Below are positions 1 to 7,973 of a DNA stretch of 37,463 bases, piece by piece. This stretch comes from Ferrovibrio sp. (GTDB lineage Bacteria; Pseudomonadota; Alphaproteobacteria; Ferrovibrionales; Ferrovibrionaceae): assembly GCF_029255545.1 (NCBI RefSeq), contig NZ_JANLJJ010000025.1:1-37463 (forward strand), in the 5' to 3' direction. The position numbers and the translations under genes are program-made. Below the pieces are notes generated by a model. That model made no database searches and was not told the DNA's origin. It saw nothing but the letters and a program-made list of their open reading frames with translations. The stretch's first letter is position 1. The number at the start of each line of letters is the position of its first letter.

Positions 1-285
1 GCCGGCCTTGCCGGTGAATACGTTGGCTATGCCGGCATTCACCACCAGGGCACGGGCGGCGCCCTTAGGGAGAATCTTGCGGCACCATTCCACCGGCGCG
101 CCGGGCATGGAGGAACGCGTGAACACGCCGGCTGCCGTGGTACCTGCAGCGAACTCGATCAGCAGCAGATCGTCGCGGCCCTTGTAGCGCATGCCGGAAT
201 GGCCGGTGGCCAGGCGGGCGCCGGCGATGGGCGGCAGAGTCGGGAGTTTCTTCGGCGCCAGCGGCGAAACCGGATGCGCGGCCAT
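1..285 (-). CDS. argJ: Glutamate N-acetyltransferase / ornithine acetyltransferase ArgJ (5' part, runs off window)
   Basis: ArgJ moves the acetyl group from N-acetylornithine to glutamate in arginine biosynthesis. Only the first 95 residues are in the window; the gene continues beyond base 1. The visible part carries ArgJ N-terminal signatures: a '[21 protein letters not shown]' -like stretch from about residue 22, [11 protein letters not shown] at 49-58, APVEWCRK at 63-70, and [14 protein letters not shown] at 79-92, where the family usually has NSGNANAFTG. The Asn-to-Ile change is mildly unusual. The catalytic Thr cleavage site lies outside the window. The ATG has a GGAGAG Shine-Dalgarno and sits 17 nt after the stop of the upstream isomerase gene, so the two are likely cotranscribed. 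Family call is firm; completeness of the gene cannot be judged. Confidence 0.9.
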   Translation of the reverse strand, partial: MAAHPVSPLAPKKLPTLPPIAGARLATGHSGMRYKGRDDLLLIEFAAGTTAAGVFTRSSMPGAPVEWCRKILPKGAARALVVNAGIANVFTGKAG

Positions 286-302
286 ACGTCTCTCCAGCAG
301 CC

Positions 303-1199
303 TTATTGCTTCTTCAGGGCGGGTGCGATGGCGGGCAGCTTGCCAGCTGGCGGCTGCCAGTCATACTGCTCGACCTTGGCATCCTTGCGCAGTTCGGCGA
401 CGGTCTTTTCCACCACCTCGTTGCCCATGATTTCGTAGACTTGGGCGCGCACATCCTCGAATTTCGGTGCCTCGGCCTTGCGGCGGGCCTCCACTTTGAT
501 GATGTGCCAGCCGAACTGGGTCTGCACCGGCGCTTCGGTCACCTGGCCGGGCTGCAGTTTGAAGGCCGCCTCGGCGAATTCCGGTACCATCTTGTCCTTG
601 GTGAAGAAACCCAGGTCGCCGCCGGTCGCCGCCGTCGGGCCGGTCGAGCGCTTCTTAGAAATCTCGCCGAAATCGCCACCCTTTTTCACTTCGTCCAGGG
701 CAGCCTTCGCATCGGCCTCGGTGGCGGCCAATATGTGGCGAGCATGGACCTCTTCCTGTGGCGGCTGAGCCTTGATCAGCTCTTCGTAACGGGCCTTCAG
801 CTTGGCTTCGGTCAGTTCGGTCTTAAGCTTGCGGTCGAGATACGCCTGCTGCAGCACCTGCTCACGTGCGGTCTGCAGCTGCGCCTTCACGGTCGGGTCG
901 TCGGCCAGCTTGGCCTTCTCGGCAGCCATACCGAGCAGCTTGCGGGCCGCCAGCTCATTGATCAGTCCGGGCAAGAGCTGCTCAAGCGGGATCTGGTTCA
1001 TCGGGGCAGGGAGCTGACCGTAGAATTCCAGCACGGCGGAACGCGTGATCGGCTGGCCGTTCACCCGGGCGACAACCGGATCGTCGCCGGCCGATTTGGC
1101 CGGCCTAGCCGGCTGGGCCCAGCCCGGCTGGACGAGAGCGGCGCTGCCAGCAGCGACAAGGGCGACGGCAAGCACAGAGGCACGGAAGGAACGGATCAC
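303..1199 (-). CDS. Secreted parvulin-type peptidyl-prolyl cis-trans isomerase (PpiC/SurA-like)
   Basis: Predicted periplasmic foldase that isomerises Xaa-Pro bonds in exported proteins. I chose the GTG at 1199 (298 aa) because it places a good signal peptide at the very N-terminus: IRSFRASV, a hydrophobic run, then a likely signal peptidase site after GWAQ. The same frame opens further upstream with a TTG at 1259, but that would bury the signal sequence behind 20 extra residues. An N-terminal helical SurA-like region precedes one rotamase domain, with HARHIL near residue 152, GGDLGFF near 195 and a closing FGWHIIKVE. The C-terminal tail is basic and Pro-rich. It lies immediately upstream of argJ, an arrangement common in alphaproteobacteria. 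Family call is firm; the exact start is not. Confidence 0.88.
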   Translation of the reverse strand: MIRSFRASVLAVALVAAGSAALVQPGWAQPARPAKSAGDDPVVARVNGQPITRSAVLEFYGQLPAPMNQIPLEQLLPGLINELAARKLLGMAAEKAKLADDPTVKAQLQTAREQVLQQAYLDRKLKTELTEAKLKARYEELIKAQPPQEEVHARHILAATEADAKAALDEVKKGGDFGEISKKRSTGPTAATGGDLGFFTKDKMVPEFAEAAFKLQPGQVTEAPVQTQFGWHIIKVEARRKAEAPKFEDVRAQVYEIMGNEVVEKTVAELRKDAKVEQYDWQPPAGKLPAIAPALKKQ

Positions 1200-1287
1200 G
1201 GAAGTCTCGCTAGGTATGGATTGGGGCGCCGAGCATACGCTTTTTGCAGGGCCGGACAAGCCGCCGGCTGACTGGTGGATGTGAGGT

Positions 1288-3762
1288 TTACGTGCCTTCT
1301 GCGGCGATGGCGGCCAATTCCTGGCGCAGGTCTGCGATCAGGTTGCGACTGACCGCCAGATTGGCCGCCTCGCGGTCGAGTACCAGGGTAAAAGCCTTCA
1401 GTTTAAGCGTCTTGCGGTCGACCAGATCGTCCTTGTCTCGACCCAGGGCGGAATCGCAGACGATGTCGATCAGGCGATCGATGGCATGCAGCCGGCCCCA
1501 GAGATAATCATTCTCGCGATGGGCGCGGCTGAAGAAACCGCCAAAACGGCCAAGATTGACGCCTTTCAGCGTGTTGCCGCGGCGGACCGTCACGGCATCC
1601 TCCGGGCTGATGCGGTCAATCTTGATCTCGTTGAATTCCCCGAGGTCGCGCCAGTTGGTGATGGTGAAGGTCAGAACGTCCCAGAACGGAAAGCCAATAT
1701 AACTGACCAGCAGGTCACGCCGCGCCGCCGGGCTCCAGTCTTCCGGCGCCAGCTGGGCAAACAGGGCATCGAGTCCGTCGGTAGTGCGGTCGAGGTCGAT
1801 GTCGCGCCCGAGGCTGTCGATCAGGCCGTCGATGGCGGCGAGGTTCGCGCCGGCAAAAGCGATGGCATCCTGCTCGATATGCTCGGCCTGCTGCAGGTCG
1901 ATGCGGCGGAAGAACAGCGTCTTGGTTTTCTCTTTGGTCTCTGCGGCAATACCATTGCCGCCATCGAAACGGCGCAGGGCTTCCTGTGCTTCATACAAGG
2001 CCCGTTTCATGCCATCCAGCGTCTCGGCCTGCAGGCCGCGATGCTCGGTATCGCCCAGTTTGCCGTATAACTGGTTCAGCCTCTGCACCAGGAAACGAAC
2101 GCGGCGCTGGCGGAACGAGATGTCGAAGCGCAGCAGAAAACGCACCCAGGCCGGCAGCGCATGCGTCGGCGTGCCGGGCGGCGCGCGTTCGAACCGGGTG
2201 GCGGTATGACAAACCTGCCGGTCCTGCGCCCAGTGCAGCAGGGCGCGGCGCGTCCACTGAGCTTCGGCTGAACGCTCACCATAGCCACAGGCATTACAGA
2301 CCAGCTTGCCGACAAAATCGAGCACGGCGCCGAGCTTCAGGCGCACATAGCCCTCATAGGCAAAGCCGGCTTCGCGCACGGCGCGGTCGCTGGCCTGCAT
2401 GCGCCAGAGCCGGATTTCGCTTTCGCTTAAGGCGGCATCTAGGTTTTGCGGCGCACTTTCGGCCACCAGCTGGGCGATCTGCGGCTGGGTAGCGTCGATC
2501 ACGCCACGCAGGTGGCGCACGCGTTCATTGAAGCGGCTGACCCAGATCAGTTCGTCGGCAATCGGCTCGTTACGCGGAATGTCACTCAGCGCGCCTTTCA
2601 GCACGCGGAAAAAGCCCGGCACGCGGCCGGTCGGCGGCGGCGGCGGTCGCATCGGCTGTGGATCGATGTAAACCAGGCGGCGGTCGACCTCGCGGTAGGC
2701 CGGCCGGCCACGGATCGCTTTCATGGCGGCTGCGAACGGCTTGTTGGCCAGTACGCCGCCATCGACGAAGGAGGTCAGTTCCGGATCGAGGCCGGCTTTC
2801 AGGTAATCGGCGAAATTGCGCTGCACGAAACCGGCCTTGCTGTCCCAGTGCCGACCCTGTTCGGTCAGCAGACGATCAACATCACCCAACTGGGCAGGCG
2901 GGAAGGCACCCGGAAAAGCCGAGGTGGCGCGGCCGGCAAAGGCCAAGCCGGGCGCTTCGACACGGGTAAAGTCGGACTGTTCCTCGCCACCCGACCAGCG
3001 GCGATAGGCAAAGCGCAGCACATGGCGGTGCTCGCGATCGCGGATGAATGGCGGATCGTGAATCTGGATATGTTGTTGGAAGCCGTAGAAATCCGTCAGC
3101 GTGACCAGCAGGTCGAGCGCCAGATTGGTCGGCATCAGCGAAGCGCCCGGATGATCCGGTTCCCCCATCGCTTCGAGGCCGGCGAGCAATTGACGCAGCA
3201 GATGCTGGCCGTCAAAGGGCGGCTGGAACCAACGTGAGCGGGTGAACAGGGAAAGCTTGTCGAGGATTTCCGCATCGCCCAGCATCAGTCGGCCAAAGCG
3301 TGAGCGCGAGGCCAGCCACAACACCGGTCGCATATAGGCCTTGCTCCACGGATTGGCGCGTTTCTCGGGATCGAGCAGGCGCGAGACATCGGCCTCATTG
3401 AGCCAGAGGTTGCGGAAATGGTCGATGCGCAGGTCATGCGCCAGGGCGCGACCGAGGATGATGCCGTTGATGCCGCCGGCCGAGGCGCCGGCAATCACGT
3501 CCACCACCACGCGCAGGTCGACATGCTTGCCCAATTCCTGCAGCAGCTCGAAATAGGCATGCTCGCTGTCGTATTCGGTGTCGCCGGGCCGGATATTGTC
3601 GGCAAAGCGCGCGGTATCGCGGGCGGCGCCCTTGGGCTGGGCATGATAGGCGCGCGAGGCGCGTACCAGCTTGAGAATTTCCTTCACCACGCCATGCATG
3701 TAGATGGCAAGCGACACGCCACCGAAGCAGACCAGAGCGAGGCGTAGTTCTTTTTCCTGCAA
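1288..3762 (-). CDS. Patatin-like phospholipase (large, DUF3376-type patatin-related protein)
   Basis: Predicted acyl hydrolase using a patatin Ser-Asp dyad. The core is obvious: oxyanion-type CFGGVSLAIYMHGV at the N-terminus, nucleophile elbow GASAGG with Ser94, and DGG with Asp334 in FVDGGVLANKPF. After the patatin domain come about 450 residues without a familiar motif, as in the long 'patatin-related protein' family that carries a DUF3376 tail (about 820 aa here). I prefer the TTG at 3762 because GGGGGA lies about 9 nt upstream and the patatin domain begins directly after it. A longer frame opens with TTG at 3849, overlapping the stop of the preceding hydrolase as TTGA, which could allow translational coupling but has no Shine-Dalgarno. 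No signal peptide or membrane segment is visible, so it is probably cytosolic. The natural lipid substrate is unknown. Confidence 0.88.
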   Translation of the reverse strand: MQEKELRLALVCFGGVSLAIYMHGVVKEILKLVRASRAYHAQPKGAARDTARFADNIRPGDTEYDSEHAYFELLQELGKHVDLRVVVDVIAGASAGGINGIILGRALAHDLRIDHFRNLWLNEADVSRLLDPEKRANPWSKAYMRPVLWLASRSRFGRLMLGDAEILDKLSLFTRSRWFQPPFDGQHLLRQLLAGLEAMGEPDHPGASLMPTNLALDLLVTLTDFYGFQQHIQIHDPPFIRDREHRHVLRFAYRRWSGGEEQSDFTRVEAPGLAFAGRATSAFPGAFPPAQLGDVDRLLTEQGRHWDSKAGFVQRNFADYLKAGLDPELTSFVDGGVLANKPFAAAMKAIRGRPAYREVDRRLVYIDPQPMRPPPPPTGRVPGFFRVLKGALSDIPRNEPIADELIWVSRFNERVRHLRGVIDATQPQIAQLVAESAPQNLDAALSESEIRLWRMQASDRAVREAGFAYEGYVRLKLGAVLDFVGKLVCNACGYGERSAEAQWTRRALLHWAQDRQVCHTATRFERAPPGTPTHALPAWVRFLLRFDISFRQRRVRFLVQRLNQLYGKLGDTEHRGLQAETLDGMKRALYEAQEALRRFDGGNGIAAETKEKTKTLFFRRIDLQQAEHIEQDAIAFAGANLAAIDGLIDSLGRDIDLDRTTDGLDALFAQLAPEDWSPAARRDLLVSYIGFPFWDVLTFTITNWRDLGEFNEIKIDRISPEDAVTVRRGNTLKGVNLGRFGGFFSRAHRENDYLWGRLHAIDRLIDIVCDSALGRDKDDLVDRKTLKLKAFTLVLDREAANLAVSRNLIADLRQELAAIAAEGT

Positions 3763-3845
3763 GTGGATATTTCCCCCGAGCGGTCTTTGGCGCGGTCCTG
3801 AAACCGAATCCGCCCGCCTGAGTGTGCCTTGGGCGGGCCTGTCAC

Positions 3846-4808
3846 TCAAGCGGCAGTTGGGTGCAGCAGGCTATCGGCCGCTTCGTCCAGGCAGGCATCG
3901 CCCTCCGGCATCAGGCCGGCGAAGTTGGGCCAGGCATGCGGCAGGCCATGCCACAGTCGCAAGCGGGTCGATATGCCGGCTGCGTGGGCCCGCTCGGCCA
4001 GCCGCAATGTATCGTCGCGCAGCAGTTCGCTGTCACTGACATGCAGCACCAGCGGCGGCAGGCCGGCAAGATCACCATAGAGTGGCGATAGCAGGGGGTC
4101 GTTTTTTGCGGTCTCGCCAGCATAGAGGTCGGCGGCGAAGCGAATCTGGGTCGGCATGAACCAGGCGCAGCGCTCGATATTTTCGGTGAATGCCGCGCCG
4201 CTACAGGCCAGATCCGTCCAAGGCGAGAACAACGCGGCGGCGGCAGGTAGCGGCAGATTCTGCTGCCTGCAGGCCAGCATCAGCGCCAGCGCCAAGCCGC
4301 CGCCAGCGGAATCGCCAGCCAGCCAGATGCGGTCGGGCCGATAGCCTTCGACCAGCAACCAGCGCCAGGCCCGCAGCGCATCTTCCAGCGCGGCCGGGTA
4401 GGGATGCTCCGGGGCCAACCGGTAATCGAGGGCGAAGACCGCGACCCCAAGCCGCCGGGCCAGCCTGGCCGTGATGGCGCGGTGGGTGCGGGGGGCGCCG
4501 CAGATATAACCGCCGCCATGAAGATAGAGCAGGGCGCGACCGCGGCGGGGCTTGTCGGGACGCAGCCACTCGCCGCGCAGCCAGTCGCCGTCCTGCATCA
4601 GCTTGATACGTTCGGCCTTCACCCCGGCCGGCAGCCGGGAACGGGTGAAGGCGAACATTAGGCCGCGCAGCAGCGGAATATCCATGCGGGTGATTTTTCT
4701 CGGTTTGACCAGCCGGCGCAGGCCGCGCGCGATCAGCCGGGCCTGCAGGCTGGGCGTATCGTGCAAATGGCCATGGCGGTGACCGACACTGGGGTGGCGA
4801 CGCAGCAT
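3846..4808 (-). CDS. Alpha/beta hydrolase, hormone-sensitive-lipase (HSL) family
   Basis: Predicted carboxylesterase/lipase of 320 aa. It has the HSL oxyanion motif HGGGY at 97-101, the nucleophile elbow GDSAGG with Ser167, a likely catalytic Asp265 in ELLRDD and His291 in HGLPHAWPNF. That is a complete triad and typical length. The first 50 residues are a basic helical cap region without a signal peptide. It lies just upstream of the patatin-like gene on the same strand; depending on the patatin start the two are separated by 83 nt or overlap by 4 nt, so they are probably one lipolytic operon. It is divergent from ribA, with starts about 100 nt apart. Substrate preference (short-chain esters are usual for the family) is inference. 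Confidence 0.88.
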   Translation of the reverse strand: MLRRHPSVGHRHGHLHDTPSLQARLIARGLRRLVKPRKITRMDIPLLRGLMFAFTRSRLPAGVKAERIKLMQDGDWLRGEWLRPDKPRRGRALLYLHGGGYICGAPRTHRAITARLARRLGVAVFALDYRLAPEHPYPAALEDALRAWRWLLVEGYRPDRIWLAGDSAGGGLALALMLACRQQNLPLPAAAALFSPWTDLACSGAAFTENIERCAWFMPTQIRFAADLYAGETAKNDPLLSPLYGDLAGLPPLVLHVSDSELLRDDTLRLAERAHAAGISTRLRLWHGLPHAWPNFAGLMPEGDACLDEAADSLLHPTAA

Positions 4809-4905
4809 GCCGCGACCTTAGCCAGCCGTGCCGGCCGTCACAACCTTGCGTAAAGCGGCGCGGCATCTTGCCGGGGCGGGCCGGGCGTCGTACACCGAAC
4901 CGGCT

Positions 4906-6018
4906 ATGACAGAGCTTTCCCATGCCGCTGCCGCCATCGCAGTCGACCGTGCCGGGCACGAATTGCGCCGCGGCCGGCCGGTGCTGCTGGCGATGAACAA
5001 TGCCGAGCGGATTCTGGTGCTGGCCGCCGAGACCCTGACCGAGGCGGTACTGGCCGATGTGACGCGCCTGAGCGGTGAGGGCGCGCTGGCGCTGACCGCT
5101 TCGCGGGCGGCCGTACTGCATATCGGCCCCACCGGGCACGATACCATTCTGCTACCGCTGGCCGACCTGCCGGCCAGTGATAATGAAAAGGCCGCTTTGA
5201 TTCGTGATCTGGCCGATGCCAGTCGCGACCTGGCAGCGCCTTTGCGCGGACCATTTACCCGGATCAAGGCCGCTCCGCCCGAGAGCGCGCGGCTGGCGGT
5301 GAAGCTGGCCAAGACCGCCTATCTGCTACCGGCTGCCATGCATCTGCCGCTGCAACACGATGTCGTGCTTCCAGCCGATCTGCTGGCTGTCTCGGCTGAG
5401 GCGGTGGCCACCTATGACCTGGCCGAAGCGGAAACCCTGGTACCGGTCAGCCAGGCGCGCCTGCCGGTCGCCGATGCCGAGAATGCACGGCTGTATGCAT
5501 TCCGCCCGGCCGATGGCCGGCAGGAGCATTTCGCCCTGGTAATCGGCGATCCCGATCCGACAAAGCCGGTACTGACGCGGCTGCATTCGGAATGCTTCAC
5601 CGGCGACCTGCTGGGCTCGCTGCGCTGCGATTGCGGTGAGCAGCTGCGCGGTGCCATCCGCACTATCGACGAGGCCGGCGGTGGCGTGCTGCTCTACCTG
5701 GCGCAGGAGGGCCGTGGCATCGGCCTGGTCAACAAGCTGCGTGCCTATCAGTTGCAGGACCAGGGATTTGACACCGTCGATGCCAACCAGCGGCTCGGGT
5801 TCGATGCCGACGAGCGCTGGTTCCTGCCAGCCGCCCGCATGCTGCAGCGGCTGGGGTTCGGGGCCGTGCGGCTGCTGACCAATAACCCGGAAAAGGTGAC
5901 GGGCCTGGAGGCTTGCGGGATCACCGTGGCCGAGCGCGTGCCGCACAAATTCCCGTCCAACGCCCATAATGAGGCCTATCTGGCCGCCAAGCGCAAACGG
6001 TCCGGGCATTACCTCTGA
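4906..6018 (+). CDS. ribA: GTP cyclohydrolase II with degenerate N-terminal RibB-like domain
   Basis: Converts GTP to 2,5-diamino-6-ribosylamino-4-pyrimidinone 5'-phosphate, the first step of riboflavin synthesis. The C-terminal half is canonical: RLHSECFTGD and LRCDCGEQL supply zinc ligands Cys230, Cys241 and Cys243; YLAQEGRGIGL, DANQRLGF and LLTNNPEK follow. The first ~190 residues look like a remnant of 3,4-dihydroxy-2-butanone-4-phosphate synthase in size and position, starting with a RRGRPVLL stretch, but I do not see the acidic active-site signature (RxEDEGD type). I therefore expect only the cyclohydrolase activity. The ATG at 4906 was chosen because the residues encoded upstream (from 4828) are Ala/Arg-rich filler. 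The product is 370 aa. It appears monocistronic, divergent from the lipase genes. Confidence 0.9.
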   Translation: MTELSHAAAAIAVDRAGHELRRGRPVLLAMNNAERILVLAAETLTEAVLADVTRLSGEGALALTASRAAVLHIGPTGHDTILLPLADLPASDNEKAALIRDLADASRDLAAPLRGPFTRIKAAPPESARLAVKLAKTAYLLPAAMHLPLQHDVVLPADLLAVSAEAVATYDLAEAETLVPVSQARLPVADAENARLYAFRPADGRQEHFALVIGDPDPTKPVLTRLHSECFTGDLLGSLRCDCGEQLRGAIRTIDEAGGGVLLYLAQEGRGIGLVNKLRAYQLQDQGFDTVDANQRLGFDADERWFLPAARMLQRLGFGAVRLLTNNPEKVTGLEACGITVAERVPHKFPSNAHNEAYLAAKRKRSGHYL

Positions 6019-6030
6019 AATCTTGTTTCA

Positions 6031-6049
6031 CCCGGCAGGAATTGCCGGG
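6031..6049. promoter_or_regulatory. Perfect 7-bp dyad, candidate enhancer-binding site (or ribA hairpin)
   Basis: CCCGGCA and TGCCGGG form a perfect inverted repeat separated by 5 nt. Its centre is about 84 bp upstream of the start site predicted from the sigma-54 element at 6097-6112, where enhancer-binding proteins usually bind. It also follows the ribA stop and could act as an RNA hairpin, but there is no T-run after it, so it is not a convincing intrinsic terminator. The activator is unknown. Confidence 0.5.
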
Positions 6050-6096
6050 GGATGGCCAGTTTGGTCTCTAACCTATTGATTTACCAGATCTGATAT

Positions 6097-6112
6097 CTGG
6101 CACGCGGCTTGC
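6097..6112 (+). promoter_or_regulatory. Sigma-54 (-24/-12) promoter
   Basis: The element reads CTGGCACG-N4-TTGC, an essentially exact match to the RpoN consensus TGGCACG-N4-TTGC(A/T); only the last consensus base differs (G). GG and GC are correctly spaced. The implied start site is near 6124, placing a GAGAGGA Shine-Dalgarno at 6125-6131 and the ATG at 6137, so the leader would be about 13 nt. A 6-bp inverted repeat CCAGAT/ATCTGG (6084-6100) overlaps the -24 region. Confidence 0.78.
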
Positions 6113-6136
6113 GATGTCCTGTCCGAGAGGACCCGC

Positions 6137-7159
6137 ATGTCTGATGAAATGACCATTGCCGCGCTCCCGGCTTCCGGGGTGCCGCCCAAACCGCCGGCCA
6201 AGCAGGCCGAGGCGGCGGGCAATGGCGACGGACGCGAGCATCGTGGCCTGTTCGGGCCGGGTGGCTTCAAGTTTTCCGACTTCCTCGACATCATCAACCC
6301 GCTGCAGCACATTCCGATCGTCTCGACCGTCTATCGCGCCCTCACCGGCGACCAGATCGAGGCTGGTTCACGGATGGCCGGCGGTGCGCTGTTCGGCGGC
6401 CCGATCGGTCTGGCCGCTTCGGTGGTCAGCGCGATGATCAATGAAGGCACCGGCAAGGATCCAGGCGAGCATGCCATGGCGATGCTCGGGATCGACCTGG
6501 GCGGCCAGGATCAGCCGGCCACCGCCATTGCCGCGAACACGCCAGGCGATGCCGACCGTGTGGTGCAGAATGCCACGCAGCAGCAGGCAGCCCAGCAGCA
6601 GGCAGCCTTTGTGCAGGCGCAGATGCAGGCAGCGCGGCCGGACCTGAGACTGGCGGCAAAAATTGATGATACACGCAGCGAGCGTCGACCCGCGGCACAG
6701 GACAAGCCGTCCGATGCGAAATCCGCCATTGAGCTTCCCAGTGATCTGTTCCAGGCCCTGAAGCAGCAGGCTCCGGCGCAGGCCGCACCGGCCGGTCCGG
6801 CAGCGGAAGCTATCATGGCGGCCCAGGCGCGCAATCCGGCAACTGCATCGCGTGGTCGTGCGCAGCCGGCGGCAGTCACGGCGCCGGAAATGATCGATGG
6901 CAGGCCTTGGTTTCCGGCTTTCCCCACCAACGCGCCGGCGTCTGGCCGCAGCGTCGGTACCTCGCCGGTCACACAGCAGAACGTCGCGGCGAAATATGGT
7001 GCCAGGACCGCGCCGCAGCACGCGGCTTCGCATGCTGAGATCCAGTCGTCCGCCGACTGGGCCAGTCGCGCCGCCGAGGCCTATCAAAAATATTTTGACA
7101 TGCAGCAGCAGCGCGACCGCCAGCGCGGCATGCAACCCGCGCTGGATGCCACCTACTGA
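6137..7159 (+). CDS. Unknown Ala/Gln/Pro-rich protein behind a sigma-54 promoter
   Basis: I do not recognise a named family for this 340-aa protein. It has three parts. Residues 1-35 are Pro/Ala-rich and disordered. Residues about 37-125 form the most ordered segment: FGPGGFKFSDFLDIINPLQHIPIVSTVYRAL, then a Gly/Ala-rich hydrophobic stretch (AGGALFGGPIGLAASVVSAMI) and GKDPGEHAMAMLGID, which I believe recurs in other alphaproteobacterial hypothetical proteins. The rest is low-complexity, rich in Gln and Ala (QQQAAQQQAA near 149), ending with a helical AAEAYQKYFDMQQQRDRQR tail. There is no signal peptide, but the Gly/Ala stretch could insert into or contact a membrane. A strong GAGAGGA ribosome-binding site supports this start. 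RpoN control often marks motility or nitrogen genes, but function here is unknown. Confidence 0.8.
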   Translation: MSDEMTIAALPASGVPPKPPAKQAEAAGNGDGREHRGLFGPGGFKFSDFLDIINPLQHIPIVSTVYRALTGDQIEAGSRMAGGALFGGPIGLAASVVSAMINEGTGKDPGEHAMAMLGIDLGGQDQPATAIAANTPGDADRVVQNATQQQAAQQQAAFVQAQMQAARPDLRLAAKIDDTRSERRPAAQDKPSDAKSAIELPSDLFQALKQQAPAQAAPAGPAAEAIMAAQARNPATASRGRAQPAAVTAPEMIDGRPWFPAFPTNAPASGRSVGTSPVTQQNVAAKYGARTAPQHAASHAEIQSSADWASRAAEAYQKYFDMQQQRDRQRGMQPALDATY

Positions 7160-7197
7160 GGCTTGCATAAACCGCCGCTTTGCCGCCTGATTCCGGC

Positions 7198-7710
7198 ATG
7201 AGCGACATCATCGTCACATCGGATGGTTTCCTGAGGTATGGCGGCCTACGGTTCCGCTGCGCGCTGGGCAAGGGTGGTATGAAGCCCGAAGCCGACAAAC
7301 GCGAGGGCGATGGCGCCACGCCGCTTGGCCGCTACGCCCTGCGTCAGGTTTATTATCGTGCCGATCGACTTGCCGTTCCGGAAACGCGGTTGCCGATCCA
7401 GCCGCTGACGCGGCAGGATGGCTGGTGCGACGATCCCGCCGAGACCGCCTATAACCGCCATGTGCTGCTGCCATATGCTGCCAGCCATGAAAAACTCTGG
7501 CGCGAGGACCATGTCTACGACGTGATCGTGGTACTGGGGCATAACGACGATCCACCCGTGCCCGGCATGGGTAGTGCAATTTTCCTGCATCTGGCGCGAC
7601 CGGATTACAGCGGCACCGAAGGTTGCGTCGCGCTGGCCCTACCGGATCTGCTGGCGCTGCTGGCCGTGCTGCCGCCTAACGCGGCGATGCAGATCATCAG
7701 TGCGGATTGA
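7198..7710 (+). CDS. L,D-transpeptidase-like YkuD-domain protein
   Basis: Predicted cysteine transpeptidase fold that cross-links or modifies peptidoglycan stem peptides. The 170-aa product is almost all catalytic domain. The YkuD signature is present: FLHLARPDYSGTEGCVAL with His131 and Cys143, preceded by GDGATPLGRYALRQVYYRAD and VVLGHNDDPPVPGMGSAIF. I chose the ATG at 7198 over a TTG 18 nt upstream; neither has a strong Shine-Dalgarno. No signal peptide or transmembrane segment is visible, which is odd for an enzyme acting in the periplasm. This short, leaderless form is nevertheless common among proteobacterial YkuD proteins. It follows the unknown gene by 38 nt and could be read from the same sigma-54 promoter. 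Confidence 0.85.
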   Translation: MSDIIVTSDGFLRYGGLRFRCALGKGGMKPEADKREGDGATPLGRYALRQVYYRADRLAVPETRLPIQPLTRQDGWCDDPAETAYNRHVLLPYAASHEKLWREDHVYDVIVVLGHNDDPPVPGMGSAIFLHLARPDYSGTEGCVALALPDLLALLAVLPPNAAMQIISAD

Positions 7711-7840
7711 AGCCAGCGCGAGCCGCCGCCGGAATAGTCGGGCCGGATCGGTCCGCCGCCTCGGCCTGGCGGGTCAGGAGGATGGTGGTTGCATCTGGGC
7801 TAAACAGGACGAAGCCGGCCAGGATCAGGGCGGTTACCAT
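7697..7840 (-). CDS. Possible small secreted or membrane peptide (47 aa)
   Basis: A short reading frame on the strand opposite its neighbours fills part of the 263-nt gap between the YkuD gene and the nitronate monooxygenase gene. It starts with ATG, has AGGA 5 nt upstream, and begins with a hydrophobic segment (MVTALILAGFVLF) followed by a polar Ala-rich tail, like a signal or anchor peptide. Its last 14 nt overlap the end of the YkuD gene convergently. Coding evidence is weak: no recognisable family and normal compositional bias could produce this by chance. Confidence 0.25.
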   Translation of the reverse strand: MVTALILAGFVLFSPDATTILLTRQAEAADRSGPTIPAAARAGFNPH

Positions 7841-7973
7841 GGCGATCCTGCATTGTGGTTTCCCGATTTGCACTGGAAAGGGTCGGCTGGGTGATTGCCG
7901 CAGGGTAAACATGGCGTGATTGCGCGCGGCGCGGCGGCTGCCTAATCTGCCGGAAGAAATCTTGGAGGAAACC

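Noticed and set aside
4906-6018. Bifunctional RibBA assignment
   Set aside because: The N-terminal domain lacks a visible DHBP synthase active site, so only GTP cyclohydrolase II is claimed.
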